Shown here: positions 47,274 to 55,246 of the stretch, one piece after another
Layout: each line of letters opens with the position of its first letter
How positions within the stretch are numbered: position 1 is the stretch's first letter
Assembly: GCA_028285625.1 (NCBI GenBank)
Contig: JANQOX010000019.1
Span: 62,001 to 126,000 of the forward strand
DNA: 64,000 nucleotides
From: Myxococcota bacterium
GTDB lineage: Bacteria; Myxococcota_A; UBA9160; UBA6930
Reading direction: 5' to 3'
The notes under the pieces: model-generated
What the model was told of the DNA's origin: nothing
Database searches by the model: none
What the model saw: only the letters and a program-made list of their open reading frames with translations
Program-made: the position numbers and the translations under genes

Positions 47274-47957
47274 CTAGTGCAGCGGTGCGCGGTCTCCCGT
47301 GTCGCCGGTGACGCCGCCGCAGGCGCGCAGCTGCTCGCCCAGCGCTTCGGCTCGCACGCGTCGGCGCTCACGCTTGCCGTCGGTGTCGCACAGGCGGTCG
47401 AGCACCTCGCGACCCCAGGCGATGTGGCGCTGGGTCTTGCGCACGATGTCGTCGAGGATCTCGATGGTGGGCGCGTCGCAGATGGTGTCCGTCTCGCGCA
47501 TGTGGCGTTCGTAGACCAGCACCAGGTGCGGCTTCAGCACGTCGATGAGACCCGCGAGCTTCTCGATCGTCTGGTCCGGGCGCTCGGGGTCGGCGATGGC
47601 CTGGATGAATCCGGCGAAGCCTTCGTTCGGCGATTCGGACGAGTTGACCGCCTTGCGCCCGCAGCGAAGCTCGGGCAGCCGCTTGCCGAGCTCGTCGGCC
47701 GCCTTGGCGTCCTCCCAGATCAGCTTGCCGAGACCCGTCTTGACCGGCACCTCGGGCACCGTGGCGAGCCAACCGCCCATGGTGAGCATCATCCACTCCT
47801 GGGCATAGCGGAAGTTCCGCACGCGGCGGGCGGTCGCCTCGACGTCGTAGCGCCCATGCAGCTCGCGCAGGTCGGCCGGGATGTCGAAGGCCGAGTAGGG
47901 GTCGAAGGTGGTCTTCTCTTCGGGGCCATAGCCCGGATACATGCGGCCTTCGCTCAT
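47274..47957 (-). CDS. Ferritin-like fold protein, metal site degenerate
   Basis: A 227-residue all-helical protein that resembles the ferritin-like partner encoded directly upstream. The position where an active protein has an ExxH pair reads WEDAKAADEL, without the His, so it probably does not build a full di-iron site. Its first codon overlaps the stop of the upstream gene by four bases, and GAGG before its ATG supports this start. Likely the structural or regulatory half of a heteromer with the upstream protein (inference). No named function. Confidence 0.65.
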   Translation of the reverse strand: MSEGRMYPGYGPEEKTTFDPYSAFDIPADLRELHGRYDVEATARRVRNFRYAQEWMMLTMGGWLATVPEVPVKTGLGKLIWEDAKAADELGKRLPELRCGRKAVNSSESPNEGFAGFIQAIADPERPDQTIEKLAGLIDVLKPHLVLVYERHMRETDTICDAPTIEILDDIVRKTQRHIAWGREVLDRLCDTDGKRERRRVRAEALGEQLRACGGVTGDTGDRAPLH

Positions 47958-48904
47958 CGGGTGGCCTCCTGCTCGCGACGCGCGAGATGGCGCTCACGAA
48001 GAATGCGCGCGGCTTCGGAGAGGGTCTCCCGCGAGGGGCCCTCGCCCGAGACCTGGGTCAATTCCTGCAGCTCTTCTTCGGTGAAGCCCGCTTCGACGCG
48101 GTCGTCCCAGGCGATCGGGATGGCCGCATCCTCGCGGTCTGAACGCGCCCCCCCGAAGCTGAACTGCTTGTCCACCTCGCGGCGGAAGTCCTGCGCGGCC
48201 TTGTAGCGGTCGGGATCGTCCTTGGTGAAGGCCTTCACCCAGTCGCTGCCGAACCGGACGTGCGTGAGTTCGTCGGCGAGCACGTAGTCCACCGCCTGCG
48301 TCATCACCTGGTCCTCGCTGGCTTCGCCGTAGCGGATCATGTCGCGAAAGACGTCACAGGCGAGGCCTTCGAGGCCGCGGTTCACGCCGGCCACGCGCAG
48401 GGCCGGATCGTCGGCACAGGCGCACTCGAACAGGAAGGTGCTCTCGGGGAACATCCCCACCTCGCCGCCCGTGTGCTCGAGCAGCTTCTCGAAGATCTGC
48501 ACGTGCCGCGCCTCGTCCCAGCACTGCCGGGCCATGTTCATCTTGAACTCCCACGGCGCATCGGGAAAGTCCCAGAGCGAACGGCCCGCGCCCTCGAGCG
48601 CCTGGAGCTCGCCCACGAAGATGCCGTGCATGCGCAGCTTGAGGCGGGTCACCGCCGCCGGGTCGTTGGGCCGGAGGGGTTCGTTCAGCGTGACCAGGGC
48701 GAAGGCCGGACCGTAGGCCTCGAACAGGGGCTCGGCCGCCGTGCCCTTCACCTGGGCCTCGATGGCCGGCGCGAACTTCTCGAACGCGTCGACGACCTGG
48801 TCCACGTCGTCCGGCAACGCCGCGAGGATCGTCGCCTGGGCGTTGTCCTGGCGCACGAAGCGGCTGTCTCGTGCGAGTTCGTGGGGCTCGATGAATCGCT
48901 TCAC
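47954..48904 (-). CDS. Ferritin-like di-iron protein (DUF455-like)
   Basis: A 316-residue helical protein with the full di-iron ligand pattern: Glu99 in VGELQALE, Glu131 and His134 in WDEARHVQIF, Glu near 179, and Glu212 and His215 in ADELTHVRFG. It resembles DUF455/ferritin-like proteins found near oxygenase and tRNA-modifying di-iron enzymes. Starts at GTG 48904 after GGAGGACCCACC, a strong Shine-Dalgarno. It is translated first, with the degenerate partner following in a 4-base overlap. Substrate unknown. Confidence 0.8.
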   Translation of the reverse strand: MKRFIEPHELARDSRFVRQDNAQATILAALPDDVDQVVDAFEKFAPAIEAQVKGTAAEPLFEAYGPAFALVTLNEPLRPNDPAAVTRLKLRMHGIFVGELQALEGAGRSLWDFPDAPWEFKMNMARQCWDEARHVQIFEKLLEHTGGEVGMFPESTFLFECACADDPALRVAGVNRGLEGLACDVFRDMIRYGEASEDQVMTQAVDYVLADELTHVRFGSDWVKAFTKDDPDRYKAAQDFRREVDKQFSFGGARSDREDAAIPIAWDDRVEAGFTEEELQELTQVSGEGPSRETLSEAARILRERHLARREQEATR

Positions 48905-49041
48905 GGTGGGTCCTCCATGGGTCGGGGGCGCGACGATCGATGGTACGCGGGCTCCCGCCCCCGTGCACGAGCCCCGGCGGTCGACTCGGTGCTACAGAAG
49001 ATGGCCCCGGCCCGCCCGGGCCACCCCAGCCAGGAGCCGAC

Positions 49042-49455
49042 GTGCCCAGCCGACCCGTTCCCCAGCCCACGCCCGAGACCCAGCACTTCTGGGACGGCAC
49101 CCGCGCGGGCGAGCTGCGCCTGCAGCGCTGCCTCGACTGCGGGGCGATCTACTTCCCGCCGCGCCCGTTCTGTCCCGCCTGCTCCTCGGGCGACGTGGAG
49201 GTCTTCGCCGCCAGCGGCCGCGCGCGCCTGGCGAGCTTCGTGATCAACCACCGCCCGGCGCCGGGCTTCGAGGCGCCCTACGTGATCGCCCTGGTGGACC
49301 TGGAAGAGGGCCCGCGCATGATGACCAACCTGGTGGGCGTCGACCCCGTCCCCGAGGCGCTGTCGGTCGACATGCCGCTCGAGGTCGTGTTCGAAGCCGT
49401 GTCGGACGAGATCCAGCTGCCGCTGTTCCGCCCGGCCGGGGGGAGCGCGTCGTGA
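49042..49455 (+). CDS. Zn-ribbon/OB-fold acyl-CoA-associated protein (DUF35)
   Basis: A 137-residue protein with a rubredoxin-like zinc ribbon, CLDCGAIYFPPRPFCPAC (residues 30-47), followed by an OB-fold (RLASFVINHRPAPGF and on). Such proteins form complexes with thiolase-like enzymes or with enoyl-CoA hydratases and retro-aldolases in steroid side-chain degradation. GTG 49042 is preceded by CAGGAG. Its stop overlaps the start of the thiolase gene (GTGA), so the two are coupled and probably form one complex. Confidence 0.88.
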   Translation: MPSRPVPQPTPETQHFWDGTRAGELRLQRCLDCGAIYFPPRPFCPACSSGDVEVFAASGRARLASFVINHRPAPGFEAPYVIALVDLEEGPRMMTNLVGVDPVPEALSVDMPLEVVFEAVSDEIQLPLFRPAGGSAS

Positions 49456-50591
49456 ACGAAGCCATCGCGATCGTGGGCGCCGCCGAGACCACCGACCTCG
49501 GCAAGATCCCGCACATGTCCCAGATCCAGCTGCACGCCGACGCCGCCCGCAACACCCTCGCCGACTGCGGCCTCGGGCCGGGCGACATCGACGGCATCGC
49601 CACGGCCGGCGAGTCGCCCGTGAACCTCGCGCACTACCTGGGCATCACACCCGCCTGGGTCGACGGCACCTCGGTGGGCGGCTGTTCGTTCATGGTCCAC
49701 GTGCGCCACGCCGCCGCGGCGCTGCGCGCAGGCCTTTGCAAGACCGTGCTCATCACCCATGGCGAGAGCGGCCGCTCGCGCGTGGGGCGCGGGGGCTTCG
49801 CCCGACCGGCCGCCTCGCTGTCGGGCCAGTTCGAGATGCCCTTCGGGCCCGTGGGACCGCCCACGCTCTTCACCCTTCCGGTGATGCGGTACCTGCACAC
49901 CTACGGCGTCACCGAGGAGCAGCTGGCCCAGGTCGCCGTGGTGCAGCGCGACTGGGCCGGGCGCAACCCGCGGGCCTACATGCGCGACCCCATCAGCGTC
50001 GACGACGTGCTGGGCTCCACCATGATCGCGTGGCCGTTTCGCAAGCTGATGTGCTGCCTGGTGACCGACGGGGGCGGCGCCCTCGTACTCACCACGGCCG
50101 ACCGCGCGCGCGACCTGCGGCGCCCGCCGGTCTGGGTGCTCGGAACCGGCGAGGCGGTCGAGACCCCCATGGTGAGCCAGATGGAAGACCTCACCTCTTC
50201 GAAGGCCTTCCGGCTGGCGAGCGCCCAGGCCTTCGGCGAGGCCGGCATCGGCCCGCGCGACGTCGACCACCTGATGATCTACGACGCCTTCGCCCACCTG
50301 CCGCTCTACGGCCTCGAAGACCTGGGCTTCGTGGGGCGCGGCGAGGCGGCCGCATTCATCGGCGACGGCCACACCGCCCCCGGCGGCCGGCTGCCGCTCA
50401 ACACCAACGGAGGCGGCCTCAGCTACGCGCACTCGGGCATGTACGGCATGTACGCGCTGCAGGAGAGCGTGCGCCAGATGCGCGGCGTGGCGCCCGCCCA
50501 GATCGAGGGCGCGAACCTCTCGGTGGCCCACGGCGTGGGCGGCATGTTCGCCGCGAGCGGCACGGTGGTGATGTCGCGCGAGCTTCCGTAG
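49452..50591 (+). CDS. SCP2-type thiolase / acetyl-CoA acetyltransferase-like
   Basis: A 379-residue thiolase-superfamily protein of the lipid-transfer (SCPx) type. It has VGGCSFMVHVRHAA with the nucleophile-position Cys78, LMIYDAFAHLPLYGLEDLGF near 270, LNTNGGGLSYAHSGMYGMYA near 320 and VAHGVGGMFAASG near the end. It pairs with the preceding OB-fold protein, the usual arrangement in retro-thiolases or aldolases that shorten branched or steroid acyl-CoAs. GTG 49452 overlaps the previous stop codon. Confidence 0.9.
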   Translation: MNEAIAIVGAAETTDLGKIPHMSQIQLHADAARNTLADCGLGPGDIDGIATAGESPVNLAHYLGITPAWVDGTSVGGCSFMVHVRHAAAALRAGLCKTVLITHGESGRSRVGRGGFARPAASLSGQFEMPFGPVGPPTLFTLPVMRYLHTYGVTEEQLAQVAVVQRDWAGRNPRAYMRDPISVDDVLGSTMIAWPFRKLMCCLVTDGGGALVLTTADRARDLRRPPVWVLGTGEAVETPMVSQMEDLTSSKAFRLASAQAFGEAGIGPRDVDHLMIYDAFAHLPLYGLEDLGFVGRGEAAAFIGDGHTAPGGRLPLNTNGGGLSYAHSGMYGMYALQESVRQMRGVAPAQIEGANLSVAHGVGGMFAASGTVVMSRELP

Positions 50592-50628
50592 CTCGCGCGA
50601 GCTTCCGGAACGACACGCAGGAGCACCC

Positions 50629-51486
50629 ATGGGCAGACTCGACGGCAAGGTGGCGTGGGTGACCGGGGCGAGCCGAGGCATCGGCGAGGCCATCGCGCGC
50701 GGCTTCGCCGCCGAAGGGGCGCGGGTGGCCTGCAGCGCGCGCACCCTGCGCGAGGGCGACCACAAGCTCTTTGCGGGCTCGCTCGAAGCCACCGTCGACG
50801 CCATCCGAGCGGACGGGGGCCAGGCCGCGGCGATCCCCTGCGACGTCTCCCGCTACGAGTTCTGCGAGCAGGCGCTGGCCGCCGTGCACGCCGAACTCGG
50901 GCCGGTCGACGTACTCGTGAACAACGCCGCGCTCACCTACTTCGTGCCCGTCGCGAAATACGAGATCACCAAGTGGCACCGCTCGCTCGACGTCAACTTC
51001 AACGCGCCGTTCTACCTGTCGAAGCTGGCGCTGGGCGACATGATCCCGGGTGGCGGCGGCGCCATCGTCAACATCTCGAGCGGCGCCGCCATCGGCCCCG
51101 GGCGCGGCCCCTACGACGAGGCGGCCCAGCGCCTGCTGCGCGGCAGCGTGCTCTACGGCGCCGAGAAGGCCGCACTCGAACGCTTCACCCAGGGTCTCGC
51201 CGCCGAGGTGCAGGCCCATGGCGTCTCGGTCACCTGTGTGAGCCCGAGCAAGGTCGTGCCGACGCCCGGCACCGTGCACCACCGGTTGGTGGATGGCATG
51301 GACGATCCCCGCGGCGAGCCGCCCACGGTGATGGCGCAGGCGGCGCTCCTGCTGGCGAGCGAACCCCTCGAGCGGGTCACCGGTCGCGTGACCTACAGCC
51401 AGGAGATCCTGCGCGAGTTCGGCTGGATCGAAGACGCCGGCGGGCTCGGCGTCGACCGCCCCGGCTCGGGATACGCCCAGACCTAG
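50629..51486 (+). CDS. Short-chain dehydrogenase/reductase
   Basis: A 285-residue NAD(P)-dependent oxidoreductase. The cofactor motif is VTGASRGIGEAIARGF (residues 11-26), the structural NNAA motif appears near 105, and the catalytic pair is in YGAEKAALERF (Tyr-x3-Lys). A roughly ten-residue insertion after NISSGAAIGPG lengthens the substrate loop. ATG 50629 is the first gene-like start after CAGGAGC, 38 bases from the thiolase gene. It is probably part of the same lipid-degrading operon; the substrate is likely a hydroxyacyl-CoA or steroid alcohol (inference). Confidence 0.92.
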   Translation: MGRLDGKVAWVTGASRGIGEAIARGFAAEGARVACSARTLREGDHKLFAGSLEATVDAIRADGGQAAAIPCDVSRYEFCEQALAAVHAELGPVDVLVNNAALTYFVPVAKYEITKWHRSLDVNFNAPFYLSKLALGDMIPGGGGAIVNISSGAAIGPGRGPYDEAAQRLLRGSVLYGAEKAALERFTQGLAAEVQAHGVSVTCVSPSKVVPTPGTVHHRLVDGMDDPRGEPPTVMAQAALLLASEPLERVTGRVTYSQEILREFGWIEDAGGLGVDRPGSGYAQT

Positions 51487-51508
51487 GCCGGGTCGCGCGC
51501 CGAAGCCG

Positions 51509-53002
51509 CTAGGAGGCCGGCGCGGCAGCCAGCGCGGGCGGTTGCCCGTTGACCTCGCCGCCCGGGGTGCGCCCCCAGATCTCCGGCGGCGGACCGGCCG
51601 GCAGCCCCGCGCGCTCGCGCAGCGCCGCGAACGAGTCGGCCAGCGCCGCCGTGAAGTCCTCGACGTCGGGCACGAGGTCGTAGTCGGCGTTGATGCCCCA
51701 GTGGAGCGTGCCGTCGTAGGACAGCAGCGCGATCCCGAGGCCCATGTAGTCCACCAGCGGCACGTGCGGGAAGGTCTCGAGGAGCCGCGCGCCCAGCAGA
51801 TACATGGGTACCTGCGGGCCCGGCACGTTCGTGCACACCGCATTCGCCGGGAGCAGGCGTGTGGCGTTGCGCGCACCCAGCGCCATCAACGTGGCGGGGG
51901 TCCACTCGGCGGCCTGGGTCAGGACCTCGGCACCGATCGCCGATCGCGACTCCTTGAGCTCCTGGGTGGCCGCTTGGATGCGGTCGAGCTGCTGCGCCGG
52001 GTCCGACTCGTCGAGGGGCAGCGGCACCATCCATGCGGATACGCGGTTGCCCAACGCACCGGACTCGTCGGCGGCTCGAACGCTCACCGGTGTCATGACG
52101 CGGAAGTCGAGGTCGTCGACGCGCACGCCGCGGTCGGTGAGGAAGCGCCGGAACGCACCGGTCACCACGGTGAGCACCACGTCGTTGAGGCTTCCGCCGA
52201 GAACCTGGCGCACCTCCTTCACGGCCTTGATCTCGGTCTTGCACCAGTCCCAGCGGCGGTGCGGCCCGATCGGCTCGTTGATGGGGGTATCCGAGGCCGA
52301 ACGCAGGTTGGTGAGCGTCTCGCCCACCGCGCGCGCCCGTACGCTGAGCTCGCGGCGAACGTCGGTCGCCTCGCGCGCGAAGTGCGAGAAGTCGCGCACC
52401 GCCCGCAGCGGCAGGGTGATGCGACGGGTGATCTCGTCCCGCAGCAGCTCGAGCGGCGTGGGCTGCGGGCGCGGCACATAGGCCGGCGGGTCGGGCAGCG
52501 TGACCTCGGACTCGGTGGACAGCAGGATCTGGAGCAGGTCCACCCCCGAAACGCCGTCGATCATGCAGTGGTGCACCTTCGAGATCAGCGCGAAGCGGTT
52601 GCCCGAGAGGCCCTCCACCACCCAGCTCTCCCAGAGCGGGCGATCGCGGTCGAGGTGCTGCTGCATGATGCGCGCGGCGAGTTTCTTGAGCTGGGCGTCG
52701 CTGCCCGGCTTGGGCAAGGCCGTATGGCGCAGGTGGTAGTCGATCTCGAAGTCGTGGTCGTCGACCCAGACCGGCGTTCCCTCGACGGGCGTCCAGCGCA
52801 GCACCTGTCGGTAGCGGGGGATGCGATGCAGCAGCCGCTCGTGCGCGTCACGGATGGCCTCGAAATCGATGCCTCCATCGTCGCGCCGCAGCGGCCCGGC
52901 CTCGAACACCTGGGTCGAGCCCACGTGGGTGTACTGGTTGGGCTTCTCGAGGATCAGGAACGAGTTGTCGAGGGCGGTCAGTCGGTCGTAGTGGGCGGGC
53001 AT
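51509..53002 (-). CDS. Wax ester synthase/diacylglycerol acyltransferase (WS/DGAT)
   Basis: A 497-residue acyltransferase that would join acyl-CoA to a fatty alcohol or diacylglycerol for storage lipids. The catalytic motif HHCMIDG is at residues 144-150; RPLWESWVVEGL precedes it and SLNDVVLTVVTGAFRRFL and NVPGPQVPMYLLGA follow, all family signatures. ATG 53002 sits 5 bases after the end of the TetR gene. It is the last gene in the WS/DGAT-TetR-WS/DGAT operon read from the promoter at 55181. Confidence 0.94.
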   Translation of the reverse strand: MPAHYDRLTALDNSFLILEKPNQYTHVGSTQVFEAGPLRRDDGGIDFEAIRDAHERLLHRIPRYRQVLRWTPVEGTPVWVDDHDFEIDYHLRHTALPKPGSDAQLKKLAARIMQQHLDRDRPLWESWVVEGLSGNRFALISKVHHCMIDGVSGVDLLQILLSTESEVTLPDPPAYVPRPQPTPLELLRDEITRRITLPLRAVRDFSHFAREATDVRRELSVRARAVGETLTNLRSASDTPINEPIGPHRRWDWCKTEIKAVKEVRQVLGGSLNDVVLTVVTGAFRRFLTDRGVRVDDLDFRVMTPVSVRAADESGALGNRVSAWMVPLPLDESDPAQQLDRIQAATQELKESRSAIGAEVLTQAAEWTPATLMALGARNATRLLPANAVCTNVPGPQVPMYLLGARLLETFPHVPLVDYMGLGIALLSYDGTLHWGINADYDLVPDVEDFTAALADSFAALRERAGLPAGPPPEIWGRTPGGEVNGQPPALAAAPAS

Positions 53003-53007
53003 TGGGG

Positions 53008-53655
53008 TCACTCCGGGATTCGCAGCTCGCCGAGCGAGGCGGCGAGCACGGTTCGTCCGATCTTGCGCAGGCGCTCTTCGTCGAGGCCGCGCAGCTTCAT
53101 CTGTACGTGCATGAGCGCACTTCCGATGTGGAAGCGCGCGGCGAGGTCGGCATCGACGTCCGCCGCGATGGTGCCTTCGGCCTGGCCGCGCTCGATCGTG
53201 CGCCGGTGGTTCGCGATCAGCTGGTCGTTGAAGGCCTCGTAGCGTGGCCAGATGCCGTTGCGATAGGCCGTGCTCCAGTCGAGCCACACGCGCGTGTGGT
53301 CGGGATGGCTCTCGAGCGAGTCCAGGAAGGCGCTGCCGTGGCGGCGGATCACCTCTCGGGCCGGCTGCTCCGGGGTGTGGATGCGCTCGGCCATGCCCAG
53401 ATAGAAGCGCTCGACCTCATCGAGGACGGCGTCCACCAGGGCTTCGCGGTTCGGGAAGTAGAGGAAGGCCGTCGAGACGGCGACGCCGGCTTCTTCGGCC
53501 ACCTCGGCATGGGCGGCACGGCCGAGGCCCCGCCGCGCGAACACCCGAAGCGCGCACGCGAGAAGCTGGGCGCGCCGCTCGGCGGGGGGCAGCCGCTTCG
53601 AACGCGTGGTCCGCCGCGGAGGCGCTCCGCCCTGTTCCGGAGCCCCGGCGCTCAC
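53008..53655 (-). CDS. TetR regulator of LuxR/HapR type
   Basis: A 215-residue TetR-family repressor or activator. The DNA-binding domain, FARRGLGRAAHAEVAEEAG, then VSTAFLYFPNREALVDAVLDEV, is closely similar to the Vibrio quorum-sensing master regulators LuxR and HapR (FARRGIGRGGHADIAE, YFPTREDLVDEVL). The C-terminal domain is alike too, with RVWLDWSTAYRNGIWP for KVWFEWSAS...VWP. Start GTG 53655 overlaps the stop of the upstream acyltransferase (GTGA). It lies inside the operon it probably controls; two dyads cover that operon's promoter. Confidence 0.88.
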   Translation of the reverse strand: MSAGAPEQGGAPPRRTTRSKRLPPAERRAQLLACALRVFARRGLGRAAHAEVAEEAGVAVSTAFLYFPNREALVDAVLDEVERFYLGMAERIHTPEQPAREVIRRHGSAFLDSLESHPDHTRVWLDWSTAYRNGIWPRYEAFNDQLIANHRRTIERGQAEGTIAADVDADLAARFHIGSALMHVQMKLRGLDEERLRKIGRTVLAASLGELRIPE

Positions 53656-55052
53656 AGGACGGCGAGAACCTCGTCGACGCTCTTCACCATGCACTCCCGC
53701 AGCAGCGCCGGGTCGGAGACCGCCGCCGGGTCGGTCGCGATGCCGATGCCGACGGTGCCGTCATAGCTGAAGGCCGTCACGTTGATCGCAGAACCGGCCA
53801 GGGGGCCGAAGCCGAAGATCTGCTCGACCTTGGCACCCGAGAGGTAGACCTCGAACTGCGGGCCGGGCACGTTGCTGGTGACGAAGTCGATGGCCTTGAG
53901 CATGCCGCCGGCGACGCCGACCCGGGTGTTGCCGGGCAGCTGGTTCAGCAGCGCCGAGACGGGCTCGAGTAGCCCGTTGGCGGGCTCCTTGCGCTGGGCC
54001 CGCACCCGCGCACCGATCTCGCGCATGCGCTCGGCGGGGTCGGCGATGTCCATGGGCACCACGAAGCGGGCGGGTGCGAACTGGTTGCCCGCGTGGTTCG
54101 CCCGTTCGCCGTCACGCATGTTGATGGGCATCGTCATGCGCAGGCCGTCGATCTCGTGGCCCAGGTGCTCGTGGTAGCGGCGCAGCCCCCCGGCGATCGC
54201 AGCGACGAAGGCGTCGTTCACCGTCCCACCTACGGACTTGCCGGCCCGCTTGAGCTCGGCCAGCGGCACCTCGATCTGCTCGAAGTGCACGCCCAGCGAG
54301 CGCTCTCGCATGACGGGCGACATGGGCTCGGTCACGGGCTCGAGAAAGCGCCCGACCGACGCGGCGGTATCGGCCGCTCGCCGCACCGCGGCGGCGGGGT
54401 CGCGCAGCGTCGTGGCGGCCTCGTCGACCAGGCTTCGCAGCAGCGCACCCGCGGTGTCCCGCGCCTGCCGCGCACGGTGCGCAATGGCCTCGCGGGTCTG
54501 CTCCACCGGCGAAAGCACCGGGCCCTCGGGCACCGGGATGGGCCGCGGGGTCCGGTTCGGGTCGGGCACGCGCCAGGTCTCGACCATGCTGCTGGTCATG
54601 CTGACCATGCCCACACCGTCGGACACGGCGTGGTGCAGCTTCATGAGGAAGGCGCAGCGGCCGCCCTCGAGGCCCGTCAGCAGGTAGAGCTCCCAGAGCG
54701 GGCGGTCCTTGTCGAAGGCCTGGACGGCGATCGGCTCGAGCAGGTCGAGCACGTCGCGAAGCGTTCCCTCGCCCGGGACGCGCATGCGGCGCACGTGGTA
54801 GGCGACGTCGAAGTGCGGGTCGAACTCCCAGCGCGGGGGCGCGATGCCGAAGGGGTCTTCGACCACGCGCTGGCGCAGCCGGGGGATCTTGCGGGTCGCC
54901 CGCTCGATCTTCGCATCGAAGCGCTCCGGGTCGGGCTCACCATCGAGCACCCAGACGCCGGAGATGGTGCTGCGCAGCAGCGGGTCGCGCTCGACGGCCC
55001 AGGTGAGAGCGTCGCTGTCGCTCATCCAGTCTTCGAATACCGTCTCGTCCAT
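53652..55052 (-). CDS. Wax ester synthase/diacylglycerol acyltransferase (WS/DGAT)
   Basis: First gene of the operon, 466 residues. Catalytic HHAVSDG at residues 140-146, with DKDRPLWELYLLTGLEGG before it and GTVNDAFVAAIAGGLRRY, NVPGPQFEVYLSGA and a late AFSYDGTVGIGI after it. The second catalytic His is followed by AVSDG, slightly different from HHxxxDG consensus spacing but matching it. ATG 55052 follows AAGGAG; the frame extends 14 codons further but without support. Low sequence similarity to the other copy suggests different substrates rather than recent duplication. Confidence 0.93.
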   Translation of the reverse strand: MDETVFEDWMSDSDALTWAVERDPLLRSTISGVWVLDGEPDPERFDAKIERATRKIPRLRQRVVEDPFGIAPPRWEFDPHFDVAYHVRRMRVPGEGTLRDVLDLLEPIAVQAFDKDRPLWELYLLTGLEGGRCAFLMKLHHAVSDGVGMVSMTSSMVETWRVPDPNRTPRPIPVPEGPVLSPVEQTREAIAHRARQARDTAGALLRSLVDEAATTLRDPAAAVRRAADTAASVGRFLEPVTEPMSPVMRERSLGVHFEQIEVPLAELKRAGKSVGGTVNDAFVAAIAGGLRRYHEHLGHEIDGLRMTMPINMRDGERANHAGNQFAPARFVVPMDIADPAERMREIGARVRAQRKEPANGLLEPVSALLNQLPGNTRVGVAGGMLKAIDFVTSNVPGPQFEVYLSGAKVEQIFGFGPLAGSAINVTAFSYDGTVGIGIATDPAAVSDPALLRECMVKSVDEVLAVL

Positions 55053-55125
55053 GGGGGTCTCCTTGGAAGGGTTGGATCCCCCTGGGGGAATCATCTTTTG
55101 GTCAGTAGGTCGAGGGGTCGGCTAC

Positions 55126-55162
55126 TGATGAATCTCTCATCAACAGATGAGGTTGTACCTCA
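55126..55162 (-). promoter_or_regulatory. Two dyads on the WS/DGAT operon promoter
   Basis: TGATGA-N5-TCATCA (55126-55142) and TGAGGT-TGT-ACCTCA (55148-55162). The second covers the -10 box and the first the start-site region, so a bound protein would block transcription. The TTGATG/CATCA half-sites resemble the TTGAT/ATCAA ends of LuxR/HapR sites, though with wider spacing. Confidence 0.55.
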
Positions 55163-55181
55163 CTAATGATGGATCTGTCAA
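55152..55181 (-). promoter_or_regulatory. Sigma-70 promoter of the WS/DGAT-TetR operon
   Basis: Minus strand: TTGACA (55181-55176), 18 bases, TACAAC (55157-55152). Perfect -35, acceptable -10. Leader of about 90 bases to the ATG at 55052. Confidence 0.55.
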
Positions 55182-55246
55182 CAAGGGCGCGTGCAACGAA
55201 TCCGGACCGCTCGCCCGGGCCCGCCCGTGGGCTATACCGCCGTCCG

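Noticed and set aside
53008..53694. Longer TetR start at ATG 53694
   Set aside because: The extra 13 codons are low-complexity Arg/Ser and the GTG at 53655 overlaps the previous stop codon in the usual coupled way.
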